DNA of 64,000 bases from an uncultured Paracoccaceae bacterium (GTDB lineage Bacteria; Pseudomonadota; Alphaproteobacteria; Rhodobacterales; Rhodobacteraceae). Position 1 is the stretch's first letter; each line of letters begins with the position of its first letter. Where the stretch lies: positions 1,550,001 through 1,614,000 of the forward strand of contig CANLYJ010000001.1 in NCBI GenBank assembly GCA_947495295.1. The letters are read 5' to 3'. The notes under the pieces are model-generated. The model did not search any database. It was not told the DNA's origin and was given only the letters and a program-made list of their open reading frames with translations. A program made the translations under genes and the position numbers. This document shows, in pieces, positions 1 to 7,193 of this stretch.

Positions 1-429
1 GCCTGGCAGGCACAGGCCCGGCAGGACGCGATCGTCGCCCAGGCAGAAGAGGTCGCCGCATCAATCCAACCCCTCACCGGGTTCGACACGCTGGGGCTGA
101 CGCCAACGGTAGACGCTGATCTGACCCGGCGCAGTTTTGTTGAAGGCACGCCAACCGATTTCATCGACCAGATGTTTGAAATGACTGTGGGCGAAACCCG
201 GGTCATCCCTGCTGACACCGAAGGCGCGATCATCCTGCGGCTCGACGATATCGCACCCGCTGATCTGACGGCAGAAACGAATGCAGCCCAACGCGAACAG
301 CTTGCGGCAAATGCGGCAGCCGGAATCGCGCAGGAGGTCTTTGACGCCTACGCCACATCCGTGCAGGAACGCACCGAACTCAATATCAATCAGGCAACCG
401 TGAACGCGGTCAACGCCCAGTTCCAATAG
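1..429 (+). CDS. ppiD: Peptidyl-prolyl cis-trans isomerase, PpiD/SurA-like (C-terminal part, 5' end outside window)
   Basis: The frame is open from base 1 and ends with TAG at 429, giving about 142 C-terminal residues. They are hydrophilic and Ala/Gln/Glu-rich. The segment around TRRSFVEGTPTDFIDQMFEM followed by GETRVIPAD-G-IILRLDDI looks like the C-terminal part of PpiD-type foldases, which are inner-membrane-anchored periplasmic chaperones of outer-membrane protein folding. The catalytic parvulin domain would lie upstream of the window. The stop is 7 bases before trpE; a ppiD-trpE order is usual in Rhodobacteraceae and supports the call. Cyclophilin-type isomerases are excluded by composition; SurA remains possible. 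Confidence 0.7.
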   Translation, partial: AWQAQARQDAIVAQAEEVAASIQPLTGFDTLGLTPTVDADLTRRSFVEGTPTDFIDQMFEMTVGETRVIPADTEGAIILRLDDIAPADLTAETNAAQREQLAANAAAGIAQEVFDAYATSVQERTELNINQATVNAVNAQFQ

Positions 430-436
430 GTCCGCC

Positions 437-1945
437 ATGGCGCTTTTGCCCGATTATGACAGTTTCGCACGCGGCTATGACGCGGGCGAAAACCAGATCG
501 TTTACACACGGATCGCCGCTGATCTGGACACGCCGGTATCATTGATGCTGAAACTGTCGGGCGCAGGCAAAAACGCCTTCATGCTGGAAAGCGTGACAGG
601 GGGCGAAATACGCGGGCGCTATTCCATCATCGGGATGAACCCGGACCTGATCTGGGAATGCCGGGGAACGTCATCGCGGGTCAACAGACAGGCCCGCTTC
701 GATGATAACGGCTGGGTCGACATGGACGATGATCCGCTCACTGCCCTGCGCAGCCTGCTGGCCGAAGCACGGATTGATCTGCCCGCCGACCTGCCTGCGG
801 CCTCTGCCGGGCTATTCGGATATCTGGGTTATGACATGATCCGGCTGGTGGAACATCTGCCTGACGTGAACCCAGACCCGCTGGGGCTGCCCGATGCGGT
901 CATGATGCGGCCATCCGTCGTGGCGGTGCTGGACGGGGTCAAGGGTGACGTGATCCTTGTTGCACCGGCTTACGTGAATGATGACCTGCCTGCGCGCGCA
1001 GCCTATGCACAAGCCGCCGAACGGGTGATGGACGCGCAGCGCGCGCTGGAACGGCCCATGCCGGGCACAGGTCGGGCACTGGCCGATCCGGCCCCGGTGG
1101 CACCGCCCGTATCAAATTTCGACCACGCCGATTACCTGCAAGCCGTTGAAAAGGCAAAAGACTATATCAGGGCAGGCGACATCTTTCAGGTCGTCCCCTC
1201 GCAACGCTGGATGCAAGACTTCCGCGAACCGCCTTTCTCGCTCTACCGGTCACTGCGGCGGACCAACCCCTCACCCTTCATGTTCTTCTTCAACTTCGGC
1301 GGGTTTCAGGTGATCGGGGCCAGCCCGGAAATTCTGGTGCGGGTCTTCGGGTCAGAGGTGACGATCAGACCGATCGCTGGCACACGGCCACGCGGGGCCA
1401 CGGTCGAGGAAGACAATGCCAACGAGGCCGACCTGATGGCCGACAAAAAAGAACTGGCCGAACATCTGATGCTGCTTGATCTGGGGCGCAACGACACCGG
1501 CAAGGTCAGCAAGATCGGGACCGTACGCCCAACCGAAAAATTCATCGTCGAACGCTACAGCCATGTGATGCATATCGTCTCCAACGTTGTGGGCGAACTG
1601 GCCGATGATCAGGACGCGCTCAGCGCGTTTTTCGCAGGCATGCCCGCGGGCACCGTGTCAGGCGCGCCCAAGGTGCGGGCCATGGAAATCATTGACGAAC
1701 TGGAACCGGAAAAGCGCGGCGTCTATGGCGGTGGCTGCGGGTATTTCAGCGCCAATGGCGACATGGATATGTGCATCGCGCTCCGCACGGCGGTGTTGCA
1801 GGATGAAAAGCTCTATATCCAGGCCGGTGGCGGCGTTGTCTATGACAGCGATCCAGAGGCCGAATATCAGGAAACCGTGCATAAATCCAACGCCATCCGC
1901 AAAGCAGCAGCAGACGCGACGATGTTCCAAAGCGGCGGAAACTAG
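437..1945 (+). CDS. trpE: Anthranilate synthase component I
   Basis: The 502-residue protein has the usual TrpE length. It converts chorismate plus ammonia or glutamine to anthranilate, the first committed step of tryptophan synthesis, in the cytoplasm with the TrpG amidotransferase. The N-terminal part carries the tryptophan-feedback region (F-MLES around residue 48). The C-terminal chorismate-binding domain has RPIAGTRPRG, then GTVSGAPKVRAMEIIDELE near residues 404-421, and ends with the IQAGGGVVYDSDPEAEYQET signature. The start follows the foldase gene closely. No trpG, trpD or trpC follows; the next genes are unrelated. No leader-peptide attenuator is visible in the very short upstream gap. 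Confidence 0.97.
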   Translation: MALLPDYDSFARGYDAGENQIVYTRIAADLDTPVSLMLKLSGAGKNAFMLESVTGGEIRGRYSIIGMNPDLIWECRGTSSRVNRQARFDDNGWVDMDDDPLTALRSLLAEARIDLPADLPAASAGLFGYLGYDMIRLVEHLPDVNPDPLGLPDAVMMRPSVVAVLDGVKGDVILVAPAYVNDDLPARAAYAQAAERVMDAQRALERPMPGTGRALADPAPVAPPVSNFDHADYLQAVEKAKDYIRAGDIFQVVPSQRWMQDFREPPFSLYRSLRRTNPSPFMFFFNFGGFQVIGASPEILVRVFGSEVTIRPIAGTRPRGATVEEDNANEADLMADKKELAEHLMLLDLGRNDTGKVSKIGTVRPTEKFIVERYSHVMHIVSNVVGELADDQDALSAFFAGMPAGTVSGAPKVRAMEIIDELEPEKRGVYGGGCGYFSANGDMDMCIALRTAVLQDEKLYIQAGGGVVYDSDPEAEYQETVHKSNAIRKAAADATMFQSGGN

Positions 1946-2098
1946 GGCAGAACGCACGGCCTGACAGCAGCGTCAGACGCGCACAGGATCGACAAGCGAT
2001 CCGGTGGCTGCCTGATGCAGCGAAGCTTAGTGGCCCACGCCATTGATCCCCGCGCAATTCAAGCCATCTATAGGGCTGCAGTCAAAGGATCACCGCCC

Positions 2099-2443
2099 AT
2101 GGACATCGTCAACATCATCTTCGCCCTTCTCAGCATCGGCCTGGGCTGCTTTGGCTGGCTCGCGCCCCGCTACACGCTTGGGGCACTTGATCTGACCATG
2201 GGCGAAACCACCATGGGGATGTCGGAAATCCGGGCTTCTGCCGGGTGTCTTTTTGTGGGCATGGGGATCGGGGCGCTGCTCCTTGGCACGCCAGCGGCTT
2301 ACGTCATGCTTGGGTTCTGTTGGATGGGGGCCGCTGCGGGGCGGCTGACATCGCTGATCCTTGACGGGCAATCACAGAAAAAATGGATCTATTTTCTGGT
2401 TGAATTCGCGGTCGCACTCCCCGCCATCTGGCTCAATATCTGA
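2099..2443 (+). CDS. Small membrane protein, DUF4345-like
   Basis: The 114-residue protein is almost entirely hydrophobic, with about four predicted membrane segments (residues 3-20, 43-64, 66-85 and 96-112). A central MSEIRASAGCLFVGMG stretch resembles the RA-GG-F motif of DUF4345 proteins, whose function is unknown. The ATG at 2099 was chosen over one at 2015 because it has an AAAGGA ribosome site 9 bases upstream and begins directly with a membrane helix. Its 3' end overlaps the convergent LysR gene by 55 bases, so both proteins' C-terminal codons share DNA. Confidence 0.65.
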   Translation: MDIVNIIFALLSIGLGCFGWLAPRYTLGALDLTMGETTMGMSEIRASAGCLFVGMGIGALLLGTPAAYVMLGFCWMGAAAGRLTSLILDGQSQKKWIYFLVEFAVALPAIWLNI

Positions 2444-3297
2444 CCTTCCAGCGCCGGGCGCGCCTTGATCAACGCAGCCGCAATAAAGTCACGCAGAACC
2501 TTCATCCGGGCCGTCTCGCGCAAATCACGATGGGTCAGGACCCAGATGTCGCGGGCAGGTTTGGGGACCATGCCCGGCAGCCGGGTCAGGCGCGGGTCGG
2601 CATCCCCGATAATGCAGGGCAAATAGGCGGCCCCCAATCCCGCAACAGCGGCGTGATGTTGCAATTCAGCATGATTGTAGGACCCAACCACCGGCCAATC
2701 CGGATAGGGCGTCGCGCGCGCCCAATCACCATCATCATCGGCCGCCCACCCCAACCAGCATGCATTGCCGCCATCAGCACCGTAACCCGTGGCATGGGAC
2801 ACGCCGACCCGACGCCCGACCAGCGTTTCAGGCGGTGATGCATCAACAGCAATCATGCGCACTGCCACATCCGCCTCGCGCCGGTCCAGATCAAAAGCGG
2901 CATAGGAAATATCAACTTCCAACGCGATGTCGGGATAGGCCGCCTGAAACTGCCGCAGCGGGTCCAGCAGGCAATCAAATGCCAGAAAATCGGGCAAGGT
3001 CAGCCTGATCGGCCCGGCCAGACGCTGATCCAACCCCGACACTTTCAATAGGCCCGCATCAAACTGCGCCGCAGCCGCATCAACCGACCCCAGCAACACC
3101 TGCCCCGATGTGGTTAGGGTAAAGCCGCGCGGTCCCCTTTCGAACAACGCAGCACCCACCTGATGCTCCAACCGATCCAGCCTGCGCGACAGGGTTGAAT
3201 GGCTGATGCCAAGGGCCGCGGCGGCGGCGCGCACGGTCGGATGCACAGCCAAGGCCTGAAACAGGCGCAGATCATCCCAGTCAATTTGCAAATCCAT
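2389..3297 (-). CDS. LysR-family transcriptional regulator
   Basis: The 302-residue protein has the normal LysR architecture. An N-terminal winged helix-turn-helix spans about residues 5-65 (WDDLRLFQALAVHPTVRAAA, then LGISHSTLSRRLDRLE) and a substrate-binding domain follows. Start 3297 was preferred to the in-frame 3327 because 3327 lies inside a palindrome that looks like this protein's own operator (3306-3329), and the family motif begins at MDLQIDWDDLRLF. It is divergent from the SRPBCC/DUF2892 pair, the most likely regulated target. The effector is unknown. Its last 55 bases overlap the convergent DUF4345 gene. Confidence 0.92.
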   Translation of the reverse strand: MDLQIDWDDLRLFQALAVHPTVRAAAAALGISHSTLSRRLDRLEHQVGAALFERGPRGFTLTTSGQVLLGSVDAAAAQFDAGLLKVSGLDQRLAGPIRLTLPDFLAFDCLLDPLRQFQAAYPDIALEVDISYAAFDLDRREADVAVRMIAVDASPPETLVGRRVGVSHATGYGADGGNACWLGWAADDDGDWARATPYPDWPVVGSYNHAELQHHAAVAGLGAAYLPCIIGDADPRLTRLPGMVPKPARDIWVLTHRDLRETARMKVLRDFIAAALIKARPALEGQILSQMAGSATANSTRK

Positions 3298-3305
3298 GCT
3301 GATAC

Positions 3306-3329
3306 CTTTGGTCCATTTATGCACCAAAG
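3306..3329. promoter_or_regulatory. Probable LysR operator (inverted repeat)
   Basis: Perfect 7-base arms, CTTTGGT at 3306-3312 and ACCAAAG at 3323-3329, flank a 10-base AT-rich spacer. This matches the T-N11-A style of LysR boxes. It lies 8 bases upstream of the regulator's start, between the divergent genes. A second GGACCATTTATG, similar to the GGTCCATTTATG of the spacer region, occurs at about 3341-3352 and may be a further contact site. The function is inferred from position and symmetry. Confidence 0.6.
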
Positions 3330-3403
3330 CATATCATTTCGGACCATTTATGAAACCCACAGCACATGCCATTTGAAGAACACAACCACCAAAGGACCAG
3401 ATC

Positions 3404-3835
3404 ATGAAACATTGTCACGTCATGCAATCACGCCAAATACCCGCCCCGCCCGATCAGGTTTGGGCGATCATCAATCAGGTCGAAGGCATGGAACGCTGGT
3501 ATCCGGCACTGATCCAATCCTCCGATGTCACCTATGCCGATGATGGCATCAAACGGGTCTGCATCATGACAAATGGCGGGCAACTGGACGAACGGATCCT
3601 CATCCGCGACGACAAGACGCGCAGCTTCAGCTACGCCATCGATACCCATCCCCTGCCCGCGCAAGGCGTGGTCGGCACCTTGCGGGTCGATGATCTGAAC
3701 GGGGAAACCCATGTCAGTTGGAGCGCACAATTCACCGTCGCCGACGACGAAGAAACCGCCACCGTGCAGATGGTCAACAACATGTATGCCGCAGGCCTGC
3801 AAAGCCTCGCCACCTTCGCCACAACCCCGTCATAG
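3404..3835 (+). CDS. SRPBCC-fold (polyketide cyclase/START-like) protein
   Basis: The 143-residue protein fits the single-domain SRPBCC family. The N-terminal beta strand with SRQIPAPPDQVWAIINQVEGMERWYPAL is the typical opening, with Pro and Trp residues lining the ligand cavity, and a long C-terminal helix (residues 118-140) closes it. Family members bind hydrophobic ligands or act as cyclases or lyases; the ligand here cannot be read from sequence. A GGACCAGATC stretch provides the ribosome site. It is followed 13 bases later by a DUF2892 membrane gene, and both are divergent from the LysR regulator that probably controls them. Confidence 0.85.
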   Translation: MKHCHVMQSRQIPAPPDQVWAIINQVEGMERWYPALIQSSDVTYADDGIKRVCIMTNGGQLDERILIRDDKTRSFSYAIDTHPLPAQGVVGTLRVDDLNGETHVSWSAQFTVADDEETATVQMVNNMYAAGLQSLATFATTPS

Positions 3836-3848
3836 GAAAGGAAAACAG

Positions 3849-4076
3849 ATGTCACTTTTGAAAAAACTCACCACTCGCAATGTCGGCACATTGGACAGGT
3901 GGATCAGGGCCCTGCCCGCCGTGATCGTCGCGGGCCTTTGGGCCAGCGGCACCCTGACCGGCACCGCCGTGCTGATCGCCGTTATCCTGGCGGCGATGTT
4001 GCTGGTCACGGCGCTCACCGGCATGTGCTCGATCTACGCGATGCTGGGGATCAGCACCTGCCCGGTCAAACCTTAA
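3849..4076 (+). CDS. DUF2892 (YgaP-type) inner-membrane protein
   Basis: The 75-residue protein opens with TTRNVGTLDRWIRALPAV, the hallmark of DUF2892 (the membrane domain also found at the C terminus of the YgaP rhodanese). Two membrane helices follow at about residues 21-38 and 41-58. A Cys pair near the end (GMCSIYAMLGISTCPVK) is also typical. The start has GGAAAGGAAAA upstream. It probably forms a two-gene transcript with the SRPBCC gene. The molecular role of the family is not established; a link to sulfur or redox chemistry is often proposed. Confidence 0.85.
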   Translation: MSLLKKLTTRNVGTLDRWIRALPAVIVAGLWASGTLTGTAVLIAVILAAMLLVTALTGMCSIYAMLGISTCPVKP

Positions 4077-4133
4077 CGCAGCCTTCACATTTGCACCGTA
4101 CGCCCCCTTAAAGGAGGCAACAGGCGTCACAGG

Positions 4134-4206
4134 GTCCGACGTTTTGCCGACGTCTGGCCGACGCTTTGCAGACCGCCCATAATCCCTGATTTGCTTGCGT
4201 TAACGG
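4134..4206. repeat. Dispersed intergenic repeat, copy 1
   Basis: The core at 4134-4169 matches 28064-28099 in the same orientation at 34 of 36 positions by direct reading. The core contains three CCGAC units about 10-12 bases apart, separated by TTTG- or TGG-containing spacers. Weaker similarity extends to a shared GCGTTAAC-N2-ATG (4196-4206 here). The element lies between the DUF2892 gene and the ssrA promoter. Its function is unknown. Confidence 0.7.
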
Positions 4207-4249
4207 ATGATTCGGGGGTGGCGCGCAAAACGGCGGTGTTGCGCCCCCC

Positions 4250-4278
4250 TTGCCTGCGCACCGAACGTTGCCTATGTA
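4250..4278 (+). promoter_or_regulatory. Probable sigma-70 promoter of ssrA
   Basis: A -35 element TTGCCT (4250-4255), a 17-base spacer and a -10 element TATGTA (4273-4278) would start transcription near 4285. That is exactly at the first hairpin of the acceptor half of the permuted tmRNA. This was read by eye. Confidence 0.6.
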
Positions 4279-4284
4279 TATGGT

Positions 4285-4600
4285 GTCCTTCGGGACTATG
4301 GACATAAACGCGCTCGTAATAAGCGGATCGGACCCGGGGGCGGTACCCGGCGTCTCCACCAAACACTGCTCATTTGGCAGCCATGGGGACGAAACAGGAT
4401 CGACGAACGTCTAAAGGGGTTTGCTTTGTCTCGGTGAGTTACCACCGTTATCGGTACAAATTGTATAGTTGCAAATGACAACAATGCACCGATGGCAGTC
4501 GCAGCGTAAGCTGTGCCTAATATCGAAAATTAACTCCTAAGGTTTTGCGACCTTGGGCGGGGTTCGCAGGTACCTGGCAACAGAAACCTGCACTTTCCAC
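4285..4600 (+). ncRNA. ssrA: Transfer-messenger RNA, circularly permuted two-piece type
   Basis: tmRNA rescues stalled ribosomes and adds a degradation tag. As in other alphaproteobacteria the gene is permuted, with the acceptor half first. That half has a GTCC-TTCG-GGAC hairpin (4285-4296), a T-arm with CCGGG/CCCGG stem and 7-base loop, then CGTCTCC and ACCA ending at 4361. After a spacer, the coding half starts with GGGGACG at 4385, which pairs with CGTCTCC across the permutation with one G-U. GGATCGACG resembles the tmRNA D-loop. The tag reading frame is at 4471-4509, followed by stem-loops such as AAGGT-TTTGCG-ACCTT. The exact 5' and 3' ends are estimates. Confidence 0.93.
4471..4509 (+). 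other. tmRNA-encoded proteolysis tag ANDNNAPMAVAA
   Basis: The resume codon is GCA at 4471. Twelve codons read ANDNNAPMAVAA and end in TAA. The ANDN start is the SspB-contact half of alphaproteobacterial tags, and the C-terminal VAA is the ClpX-recognised end. The middle (NAPM) differs from the Caulobacter tag (ANDNFAEEFAVAA). Confidence 0.93.
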
Positions 4601-4607
4601 CAGACAA

Positions 4608-4645
4608 CGAAAAAGGACCATCGCAGATGCAATGGCCCTCTTATC
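4608..4645. terminator. Bidirectional intrinsic terminator between ssrA and the convergent gene
   Basis: GGACCAT and ATGGCCC arms surround a GCAGATG-containing loop. On the minus strand the stem is followed by TCCTTTTTCG, a U-tract ending the convergent secreted-protein gene. On the plus strand it would end the tmRNA precursor with CTCTTATC. Confidence 0.65.
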
Positions 4646-4670
4646 ATGTTGTTTGGAAAGGGTTTTCAGA

Positions 4671-5543
4671 TCAGTCCAGCACCGCAACCTGTGGCGACAC
4701 ACCGCCATCAGCGGGGGCATGATACGTGTCGACCAGTTCGGCCATCCGCCCGCCCAGCCCATCGGTACGCACGCGCAGGCGGTGCAAAGCATCGGGCGAA
4801 GCAGAGCCTGTTACAGCGATTGTCGCCAGGATCGGCTTCATGGTCTGCCAGTCAAACAGTGCAGCCGCCAACACTTGCTGGGTGGCATAATCGGTGGGCG
4901 CCGCGATGGCCAGATCAGGCCGCCCCTCAGTCAGGGCTTGCAATGACCGCTCATAATACGACATCGTGTCCAGCAATGCGGTTTTTGCCTCTTCAAAAAC
5001 AGGGGCGTCATTCATCTCGCAGGACATCAATTTCATTTTCTGAACAAGGACTTCCTGCCGCTCGGCCAGATCAACGGTGAAGGCATCAGCGGCAGTCGTC
5101 TGTGCCACATATTCCGGTTGCAGCGATGCCTGATCAGCCAGCAAAAGGGTCGCGTTTTCCAGTGCAGGGCGCGCTTCGTTGACCATCGTAATATGGCCCG
5201 CCGGGGCATCACCAACAACGATCATGCTGAACGCCTCATCCAGCGGCAACCATGCTTGTGCAACCACCTCTGCCTGATCAGACAGGCCGTCATCCGCCAG
5301 CGTCTGCATCGTGGCATTGAACTCTTTGCGTGCAGTCGCAAGCGCCTGCATTTCAACATCCATATCGATACCCGCATTCACCATGCAGGCGGACGCAGAG
5401 GCCTCATAAACCAGTGCCGTGAGGCTGCTGGCCAGTTGCACTTGTGTCAGCGCGTCGTCGGCCAAAGCCGGGGTTGCCGTTGAAAAACCGGCAACCGCCG
5501 CCAGTGTTGCTGCCAGCCGGCATGTGCGTGGTGAATGAGGCAT
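4671..5543 (-). CDS. Secreted protein, possibly PilJ-type (type IV pilus chemotaxis sensor N-terminal) domain
   Basis: The 290-residue protein has an N-terminal signal peptide ending ATPALA-DD near residue 29, so the mature protein is periplasmic. The rest is largely alpha-helical. Two similar halves each contain a Cys in a helical context (ASACMVNAGID and MKLMSCEMNDAP), and LASSLTALVYEASASACMV resembles the PilJ/NarX-like four-helix sensing fold. No membrane anchor, kinase or methyl-accepting part is present, so it is not a complete receptor. It is transcribed alone, convergent with ssrA. The family assignment is tentative; signal peptide and secretion are the firm part. Confidence 0.6.
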   Translation of the reverse strand: MPHSPRTCRLAATLAAVAGFSTATPALADDALTQVQLASSLTALVYEASASACMVNAGIDMDVEMQALATARKEFNATMQTLADDGLSDQAEVVAQAWLPLDEAFSMIVVGDAPAGHITMVNEARPALENATLLLADQASLQPEYVAQTTAADAFTVDLAERQEVLVQKMKLMSCEMNDAPVFEEAKTALLDTMSYYERSLQALTEGRPDLAIAAPTDYATQQVLAAALFDWQTMKPILATIAVTGSASPDALHRLRVRTDGLGGRMAELVDTYHAPADGGVSPQVAVLD

Positions 5544-5643
5544 CGTGAACCTTTCTATGCGTCCGGCAGGCGATCAGTTCCGTGAGTGGGATTGAGAGCG
5601 GCGGATCAGTCAATTTCGTACGTTATCGTCCGTGCAACCTCCC

Positions 5644-5677
5644 GCCCAATTAAGCCGATAAAGCGGCAGAATTGGGC
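5644..5677. repeat. Nested inverted repeat between divergent genes
   Basis: Outer arms GCCCAATT (5644-5651) and AATTGGGC (5670-5677) enclose inner arms GCCG (5654-5657) and CGGC (5664-5667). A symmetric 2-base bulge separates them, with a 6-base loop in the centre. It lies in the 224-base gap between divergent genes. It could be an operator or an RNA hairpin; it has no U-tract. Confidence 0.6.
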
Positions 5678-5767
5678 AACCGGGATGGAAATCATGATCA
5701 AATCGACATTACCTGAGGTTAACCATTGTGACTTGAATTGGACGGAACTGCTGCGCAGGATGGGTCC

Positions 5768-6424
5768 ATGAGGTTTTTGAAAATAGCGTTCGCATCGCTG
5801 ATTGGCGTGCTCCCATTCTCAGCGCAGGCTTGCGACACCGCACTTGTTTTGACAATCGATGTCTCCAATTCAATCGACACGGGCGAATACCGCTTGCAGA
5901 CTGATGGTCTGGCCGATGCGCTGCGCGATCCTGAAATTGTCGAAACGATGATCAGAACCGAAACCGCCATCGCTGTGGTGCAATGGTCGGGCGAGGATAA
6001 ACAGGAATTATCGATCCCCTGGGTCCGCATCAGGACCGCACTTGATGCAGAGTTTGTGGCCACGCAGGCCCGCCTGATGCAGCGCGCCTTTGTGCTGTCC
6101 GACACCGCCCCGGCAGAGGCGATCTATTTCTCGCTGCCGTTGTTCGATCAGGTGCCTGATTGCGTGCGCAAGGTCATCGATGTGTCCGGCGACGGCACGC
6201 CCAATGGCGGCACCGCAGTCAGGGATGCGCGCAACGCGGCAGAGCGTGCAGGCGTGACAATCAACGGTATTGCCATTGAATCAATGGGGTTGGCGATCAC
6301 CAATTTCTACCGGGGTGCCGTGATCACCCGCAACGGCTTTGTCATCACCGCCCGCACCCACCGCGAATACCCCAGCGCCATCCGGGCCAAGATCCTGCGC
6401 GAAATCAGCAAGATCGTGGGATAG
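5768..6424 (+). CDS. DUF1194 / von Willebrand factor A-like secreted protein
   Basis: The 218-residue protein has a short signal peptide (MRFLKIAFASLIGVLPFSAQA). The first strand reads VLTIDVSNSID, a DxSxS metal-ion-dependent adhesion site (MIDAS), and DVSGDGTPN supplies the later metal-contacting strand. Together these fit the DUF1194 family, a periplasmic VWA-like fold of unknown role. The start at 5768 was chosen over one at 5738 because the signal peptide begins there and CAGGATGG precedes it. It stands alone between a structured intergenic region and the chromate genes. Confidence 0.85.
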   Translation: MRFLKIAFASLIGVLPFSAQACDTALVLTIDVSNSIDTGEYRLQTDGLADALRDPEIVETMIRTETAIAVVQWSGEDKQELSIPWVRIRTALDAEFVATQARLMQRAFVLSDTAPAEAIYFSLPLFDQVPDCVRKVIDVSGDGTPNGGTAVRDARNAAERAGVTINGIAIESMGLAITNFYRGAVITRNGFVITARTHREYPSAIRAKILREISKIVG

Positions 6425-6536
6425 TATTGACGCGGGCGCATTGATTTCGCACAAACGCGCCATGGGGTCCGCGCGCACCCCGTGAGGCTCTCGCTCAAGC
6501 GTCGCATCCACTGACCACTTTCAGAAAGGATGCACC

Positions 6537-7193
6537 GTGGCTGCCTTCAACGAAATCACACCGGCCCAGCTGACGCGCCTGATTGGGACGCCCGCCTGCC
6601 CGGTGCTGGTGGATGTCTGCATTGATAGTGACTTCGCGGATGATCCATACCTGATCCCCACGGCAAAGCGGTATGCTTGCAATGATATCAACATATTAGC
6701 CCACGACCTTAACCGTCGCGGCACCGTCGTCATCTGCCAGAAGGGCAAAAAACTGTCGCATGAGGTCGCCGCACAACTGCGCGCGGCGGGAATCAATGCG
6801 CAGCTCCTGCAAGGCGGCAACCATGCGTGGCGCGAGGCAAAGCTGCCGCGTGTTCCGGCCGAGGTCGTGGCGGTGGCAGACCGGTTCGGTGCAACCCCGT
6901 TTGATATCGAAGATGGGTACTGGGGTCATAGGGGCGATCAATGCACATTCGACACGATGATTGGGGCGTTCGGGTTAAGCCACCCTGCCCTGGATGCGCT
7001 GGCGACTGTCGTGCGTGCCGCTGACACGGACCGCCACGACCTTGCCCCGCAAGCCGCAGGACTGCTGGCCATGTCGGTTGGCCTGTCGCGTTTGTATCGA
7101 GACGATACGCAGCAATTGAACGCAGGCATGGGCATCTATGATGCACTTTACCGCTGGGCGCGCGACGGGCAGGACGAAACACATGACGGCTGA
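6537..7193 (+). CDS. Rhodanese-ChrB fusion (chromate resistance protein)
   Basis: The 218-residue, two-part protein has a rhodanese-like domain at residues 1-100, with the catalytic loop VICQKGKK placing Cys67 at the sulfur-accepting position. Residues 105-215 match the C-terminal ChrB domain (FDIEDGYWGHRGDQCTFDTMI). ChrB proteins accompany ChrA and are thought to sense or reduce chromate. The start is GTG at 6537, with AGAAAGGA about 7 bases upstream. The 3' end overlaps chrA by 11 bases, so the two are translationally coupled. Confidence 0.85.
   Translation: MAAFNEITPAQLTRLIGTPACPVLVDVCIDSDFADDPYLIPTAKRYACNDINILAHDLNRRGTVVICQKGKKLSHEVAAQLRAAGINAQLLQGGNHAWREAKLPRVPAEVVAVADRFGATPFDIEDGYWGHRGDQCTFDTMIGAFGLSHPALDALATVVRAADTDRHDLAPQAAGLLAMSVGLSRLYRDDTQQLNAGMGIYDALYRWARDGQDETHDG

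Noticed and set aside
3298-3327. Ten-codon N-terminal extension of the LysR gene
   Set aside because: The extension would be encoded within the palindromic operator and is not part of the family N terminus.
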